A stretch of DNA of 64,000 nt from assembly GCA_022577435.1 (NCBI GenBank), contig JAKOON010000023.1:124001-188000 (forward strand). The letters are read 5' to 3'. Positions within the stretch are counted from its first letter, which is position 1; every line of letters starts with the position of its first letter. This stretch comes from Embiotoca jacksoni. Taxonomy: Eukaryota; Chordata; Actinopteri; Embiotocidae. The position numbers and the translations under genes are program-made. Under the pieces are notes generated by a model. The model worked only from the letters and a program-made list of their open reading frames with translations. It was not told where the DNA came from and did no database searches. This document shows positions 58,556 to 64,000 of the stretch, piece by piece.

Positions 58556-61479
58556 TCAGTAATCCGTCCCACCTTCTCGGTACACCTGCTCCTCTTCCTG
58601 GTAACCTTGGTAACCCTCATCCTGGTAATCTGGGATGTACTCACGGGGACCGCCTGCCCCGTTAGGTTCGCCCGCTCCCTCCGCAGCTTTGGGACAGTAC
58701 TTGGCGTCGTAGATCTGCCGTCCCAGGCCGAAGTTCTGCCCGCTCTGGTTGGCTCCCTGGCTGTAGCCCATCTGCAGGGACATGGTGCTGTTGTCACACT
58801 TGTCTGTGCCCAGCTTCTGGTCGTAAATGGCACGCCTTGTCCCCGGAGCCGTCATCCCAGCCTGTAGTCAGGAGAGGAGACAGAAAATAAGATTTAATTG
58901 ACTTATTCAACTGAGCCCAAATGATCAAAGTGTCAGCTTCGCCTCGCCGTAGACGGGCCGGTTGTTTACAGTTTTCTACGAGACTAAACTTGACACCGGT
59001 TCACAGCAGCGGAGGGACTGAGAATACGTTGCGGTCGGCGCCCTGCAGCTCGTTTCCACTGCAGTCTTACAATGCTGGATTTTTGGAGAGCTTTTAAACG
59101 TGGTGCGGTACCTGGCTCGCCCCCTTGTTGGTGCCCATTTGCAGACTGATGGTCGTGTTGTCCATGGGGGGCTGGATTTGAACTTTGGGGTTATACAAGT
59201 GCCTCCTGGTGCCGTAGGCATTCATGCCAGCCTGACTGGCACACTTGTTGGTCCCCATCTAAAAAAAACAGAAGAAAAAAAAAAAAAAATCAGTTACACA
59301 CAATAAATTACCAGAGAAGACTTGCAAAGAAAAAGAGTGCACTAGTGGTGAACTGTTGCATAACATCCCTCCACGTGATGTTCCCCACAAGGTGAACATG
59401 ATTTAAAGTGTCAGTCAGCGGTCCACCGTAGCCGCACATTATAAGGAAGTTGCAAACAGTAAGTAAGTTTCTATCCACTGTTTAGGTAGCACCCGTATCT
59501 ATTCAACATCTTTCCTGGCAACAGAAACGATAACAAAACAGAGGCTTAGAAGGCCCGAGAACAATGAGCAGCTCTTATACGCAAGTATGCTAATCTTGCA
59601 TTGCGATCATGACAGTCTGGTTTCACAGTAGTTGCGCCAAATGCAGTCGTGAACTTCTCAAGCATGTGAGCCGCCTCGCTGTCAAAACCAGCCAGAATGA
59701 TCAAATGATTTAACCGATTCCGTGGATTACTTTGATTCCCTATTTCCGTGGCTCCTTTCAAATTTGATTATTTTGTCGTCCAACAAAAGCCTTCAGGTCG
59801 TGCGATATCCCGACTGTCATTGAAGGGCGGTGGTCCAATTTTAAATCATTTGAGGTGGTTTAAATCTGACGGGTAAATAAATAAACTAAAACTGTACCTG
59901 CAGTCCAATGACGCACTGCCCCGCCTTCATCTTCTCCTCGTCAAACATCCTCTCCTGCTTTTCAGCATACTTCACTCCGATGTCCACACGGGGCTGGCAG
60001 CCCTTGGTCTTGGCCTGAGAGAAAGCACAGTGTAGAAGTTTTTTTTTTTTTTGTGGCGGACTTACTAAAAAAGGCTGACCACAACTTTGTGCGTCAGATG
60101 AGAGAGAAAGATTACGTCAGAGCCCCAGTGTCTGATAACACTCACCATGCTGGCGAGGGCCAGCAGTGTCGTCTGCACCTGCGTCATGTTGCCGTTCTCA
60201 AACAGGTCGTTGGCTTCGAAGAGGTCATGAGGCTTCAAACCGTACACTGTGGTGGCTTTGATAAAGTTCGTCAGGTTCTCCAACTAAAAAGCGCACAGAA
60301 TTTAAAAAGAGATTAACACGGTATATATATATACATGCACAATACATGCATGTATTGTGCGATGATGTCGCCGTTTGCAGACAAACCTCTCAGCCCTGAC
60401 GCTGTGTAAACAAATGCGTGCGACTTCCACCCAATCTCACAGATGGGGAGTGTGTTTCCTGGGACCGGTTACACCTCAGACTAATAAAACTCCTTTAAAT
60501 AAACAGCTCGAAAGTCGTGGCTGTAAAAGCAAAGCAAGCTTCAACACGGCATGCGTGCCGACAATAACCTGGACCGAGGCACGATTCAGTGCACCGACAT
60601 CCTCTTTGTTACAAAAAAACAACAACAAAAAAAGAGTAGACAGCACTTTTGTCAGTTACGTTCAAAAGCAAGTCCGGAGTCTCGTCATGACGAGTGTCAA
60701 TGAACCGCTGTGACCTAAAGTCGGCCGCACCCACCCCGTTGTTTAAAAAGCATGCGTCATCATCAGCAAACTCACCTGATGCCAGTTCAGCGTTGACTGG
60801 TTGATCTTTTTCACGGAGCCTGGCTGAAGTCTGTTCATAAGTCTGGGACACAAAAGAAAGGAGAAAAAAAAAAAAAACAGTTCAAGTTTCCAAATCACAT
60901 TAAAACCAGATGATGGAGGCCTTTGTGGATTCAGCGTGACGGACTCTGATGAAGACTCTGCTTACTCGCACAGGACGGCCCCGTTTTTCAGGCCTTTCTG
61001 GAAGTCGGGGCCGATGGAGGTGCCGGTGATGTCTTCGATCCAGACCCGGAGCTCCTCTTCTTTCTGAGCGTCATACTTCTGTGCAATCTGGTTGGAGAGA
61101 GAGATGTCAGAGGTCAAATGTGGCCCATAAGGAGCGAGCAAAACCAGGAGGTGGATTATTAAAACAGGAAATGCATTTTCACCGAGTTATTCAGGCTTCT
61201 TTTTTTATGTCAGGAAATTCAAAGATATGCCTGTCGCCAGTGACCCCTCACTCAGACACACTTCAAATTATTATTTTTTTAGATGCTGATAGCTGAGCTG
61301 AATATATAAATGAAGGAGCTTCTGAGTCATACATCATCATGTTTATCAAATGTTACCGTTATCAATTTGTATTTATTATGATTGTATATAATCTTGTTTC
61401 ATGGTTGTCCCTGACTTTTACTTTGCCTCAGTGTAGAATGCTTCATCTATAGTGGGGTTTTTAATCTTATTTTAACCGC

Positions 61480-61511
<32 letters not shown>

Positions 61512-63848
61512 TGACACTGACAAACAAACACATACGGCATCCTGTTTGGTAAACTGCTAAATTCTACCCAGAAGCACAGGAAGGCTGAAATGGGAGGGGG
61601 AGATTTTAGAGGCTTATTAACACGGCACGAAGACTTGACTTTCTCGAGAGGGTGCCACTGTTAAAGTGTTTCCCTGATTTATAAGTTTTCTTGATTGACG
61701 CCATTGAGTGCAAGAGATGTGCCACGGCGCCTCTGAAAGAGGCCTTTCAGGGAGAGAAGTGTGGTCACCCGAACAACGGTCCAGTCTGTTGGGTGACCAA
61801 CCGCAAAGAAATGGGAGAAAAAGCAGCGGCCAAAAGTGAAACAGGTAAACATTTCTTCTTCTCCTCCAGTAAATAAAAAAAAAAAGAAAAAGGATGAAGT
61901 CTCAAATGAGCAGTTTGCAAACTCACAAGCAGCAAACTGAGACTAAACCAACTTAGGAGCTGCACAGCTGGTTGCACTCTTGAGGAATGTCCATCTTCTA
62001 ATTACATTTCCTTCTTGCACTTATCCATATATTAAAAACAACACTGGCTATTTTAATTGTCCACAGACTATTCAACAGATGTAATTTGCAAGACAAGCTG
62101 AGAGTGAGGAATTTACCCCACAGTGCTCAGACAAAAAAAAAAAAAAGACAAAAAAAAAAAGAAGAGCTGAATGAAGCAACCCGGGCTCAGGACTGTGTGT
62201 GTGGAGCCAATGAATGAATATACAATGTGCTTAACAGGAAAAGTTTCAATAAATCTGTGCTATGAGCCAGATTTCCAGGAGTTGCAAGAAAGAAAGAAAG
62301 AAAGAAAGAAAAAGGTTGGGGGAGGGAGGGGCAGAGGTGGAGTGTAAATCTTTAAATGCCTCGCATTTCACAGAGTGGGCTGCTGCCGTCACCGAAGGCA
62401 GGAAATACCACTCAAGTAACCCCCCCCCCCCCCCCTCAAGGACATCACTGGTAAGAGACAGAGGAAATCACTTTCTTTACAGCAGGCACAGTCACCTTCT
62501 GTGCAGATTTGGGGGAGTGGACGTGACCCTTTCTCTCCCATACAAGGGCACAGCCAAGGAATGCAGTTCAGAAAAAAAGAAAAAGAAGAAAGAAAACATC
62601 AGCTGAAGACACAAAGACGGAGCAAAACAAAAGACCTGTACGGCCAGCAACCTTCTTCATTTCAAGTGAGAAGAAAAAAAAAGTAAGAAGTCAGCGAAAT
62701 AAAAGATGACCAAGATAAAGAGTCAAATTCACACAATCATGCCATGAACCCTCATGACATGAAGGGGGGGGGGGGGGGGTGACTCCACAGCTCGACTGTG
62801 ATAACAGGGTCAGGAAGGTATAATCTCCCTGCATCAGCCCTGCCTGGTATTTCAAATGGAGCAGATCTGAGCAGACAGGCCAGAATAAACACAGTGCTTC
62901 CCTCATCAAGGCCAAAAAAAAAAGTTACACATTAACAGAGAGAGAGAGAGAGAGAGAGGGGGGAGGGGGGGGGAGTCATTTTGTCAAAGGTTTGGTTTGT
63001 GTACTTTCAACTCTGCACAGGGACTTTTTACAGAGTGAAAACGAGGAGGAGAGGGGGGAGGAGGGGGGAGAGGAAAGGGGAGAGGAGAGAGGAGGGAGGG
63101 GAGAGGAAAGGGGAGAGGAGGGGAAAGAGGATTGGGGGGGGGGGGGGGGGGGCGCTTCGTTTCTGCACCGATCTGAAAAGTTAAACCCTGAAAAGCAGCG
63201 CAGCACCTTACCACAAGGAGGGGGGGGGGGGAGGGGGGGGCTTTTAAAAGAAGCAATGAAAAGACACCGGGGGGAGAAATGGCCTCGATGCCGGCGACTA
63301 ATAAGCGAATTGCGTTATCTGCTAATGCGGGTCGCAATGCAAGGCAGCTGCACGGGGGACAGAAAAAGGGCAGCAAACGGGGATAACAACTTTTTGCCAC
63401 AACGACATACTTCTTTGCCAAGAGGGACAACGCCCATGGTGGTTTTTTTTTTTTTAAAAACGTGTCTCCTGCGTTAGGGGGAAAAAAATAAAATAAATAT
63501 ATATATATATATATAAAACACAAAATTCAGCGTCGAGGTGTAAAACTCGAAGATGAATGTGGACTTTGCAAAGTACTCAACGAAAGTTTATTTCAAATTT
63601 GTTGAACCCTTTTGAAAATAACTTTTAAACTCTTTTGTTGACATTGTCCTTCTTTAACCTGGGGCACGCGCGTCAAAATGGAGGCCAGGTGACTCCCAAC
63701 ACCTCTGAGAAAAACACAACGAGTCGGGTAGGTGATGGGAGGGAAATGCAATACTTTCTTTCTGTGATATGATAAGAAATTGTTTTGCACCTACCTTGTT
63801 TTTTACTTCCGCGGATAATCCATAGGCAGGACCTTTGTTAAAGGACAT
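58556..63848 (-). CDS. cnn2: Calponin 2 (actin-binding protein)
   Basis: Actin- and calmodulin-binding protein of smooth muscle and motile cells that stabilises filaments and damps actomyosin. Exons on the minus strand are 63848-63795, 61087-60966, 60842-60776, 60283-60146, 60014-59898, 59258-59112 and 58861-58556, giving 316 residues (human CNN2 309). A calponin-homology domain spans about 25-128 (WIEDITGTSIGPDFQKGLK, LENLTNFIKA, LFEANDLFENGNMTQVQTTL). Three calponin-like repeats follow at about 164-188, 203-229 and 242-268. The third (LQMGYSQGANQSGQNFGLG) favours CNN2 over CNN1 or CNN3. The tail is acidic and Tyr-rich. The start is the ATG at 63848, giving MSFNKGPAYGLSAEVKNK; an in-frame TTG two codons earlier is not needed. 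Confidence 0.94.
61484..61510 (+). repeat. Poly(A) run in cnn2 intron 1
   Basis: 27 consecutive A residues within the 2.7 kb first intron of cnn2. No adjoining element body is recognised. Confidence 0.9.
62286..62311 (+). repeat. (GAAA)n microsatellite in cnn2 intron 1
   Basis: About five to six gaaa units followed by an A-rich stretch. One of several purine-biased simple repeats in this intron. Confidence 0.9.
62936..63240 (+). repeat. Polypurine / G-run block in cnn2 intron 1
   Basis: A (GA)n run (62936-62958) leads into a G-rich stretch to 62974. An 89-base tract without a single pyrimidine follows at 63043-63131, then a 19-base G run at 63134-63152, and another G block near 63221-63240. 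The cnn2 sense strand is correspondingly C/T-rich. The large frames predicted here on both strands come from this composition and are not genes. Confidence 0.9.
63497..63515. repeat. (TA)n run in cnn2 intron 1
   Basis: About nine TA units, 280 bases from the donor of cnn2 exon 1. Confidence 0.9.
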
Positions 63849-64000
63849 TGTCAAACTGTTGTACTTTCTTTTTTTTTGTAAATTTTTGGGCGAAACAAAA
63901 AACCAGACAGAGTTCTGAATAAAAACTGCGCTAAATTATCTTCGACTTTCTCTTCCAATGAAACTTCGCAGTGAACTAAATACTTCCTTTCTTTTTTACT

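Noticed and set aside
62984..63523. Long overlapping open frames on both strands
   Set aside because: They are rich in Pro, Arg, Gly and Glu runs because the DNA is a polypurine/G-run tract within cnn2 intron 1; no domain or splice support.
63849..63854. Two-residue extension before the cnn2 start
   Set aside because: It requires TTG as a start codon; the ATG at 63848 gives the standard calponin N-terminus.

Overview
This is nuclear DNA from a ray-finned fish, most likely a teleost and probably a percomorph-type genome. The evidence is vertebrate genes split by GT-AG introns, two Tc1-like DNA transposons of teleost type, many (CA)n/(GAAA)n microsatellites, and degenerate copies of dispersed repeats of a kind common in spiny-rayed fish. 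There are no operons, tRNA/rRNA genes or CRISPR arrays that I can support.

Layout: (1) 1-4067, gene-free downstream sequence. (2) kcnv2-like, a silent Kv8.2 potassium-channel subunit, minus strand, 4 coding exons, 7622 to 4068. (3) rps28, plus strand, 8871-10115, with a non-coding last exon near 10939-11055. (4) A Tc1-like element, 11453-13032, whose transposase carries a frameshift. (5) A long gene-poor stretch, 13.0-29.6 kb, holding several dispersed repeats and a second Tc1-like element (22859-24490) with near-identical ~217 bp inverted repeats and an uninterrupted 346-codon transposase. (6) angptl4, plus strand, 29757-35039, 7 exons. (7) dpp9, minus strand, 50083 to 38573, 20 coding exons, with 5' untranslated exons near 51.3-51.8 kb. 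(8) rps15, minus strand, 54838 to 52340, 4 exons. (9) Intergenic sequence with a transposase scrap. (10) cnn2 (calponin 2), minus strand, 63848 to 58556, 7 exons, with a large repeat-rich first intron.

The human orthologues of rps28, angptl4, dpp9, rps15 and cnn2 all lie on chromosome 19p13, so this looks like a compacted, partly shuffled version of that block. KCNV2 is the exception: in human it is on 9p24. The genes do not form one pathway. They are two ribosomal proteins of the 40S subunit, a secreted lipase inhibitor, a cytosolic/nuclear post-proline peptidase, an actin-binding calponin and a channel subunit.

All five multi-exon models were built by hand from splice sites, reading phase and recalled vertebrate homologues. 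In each the summed coding length is a multiple of three: 538, 69, 464, 885, 145 and 316 residues for kcnv2, rps28, angptl4, dpp9, rps15 and cnn2. I see no wholly new biological system. The items most worth a second look are the apparently intact Tc1 element, the microsatellites abutting dpp9 splice sites, a GC-AG intron in dpp9, the cysteine-free N-terminal half of Angptl4, and the conserved long-form N-terminus of Dpp9.
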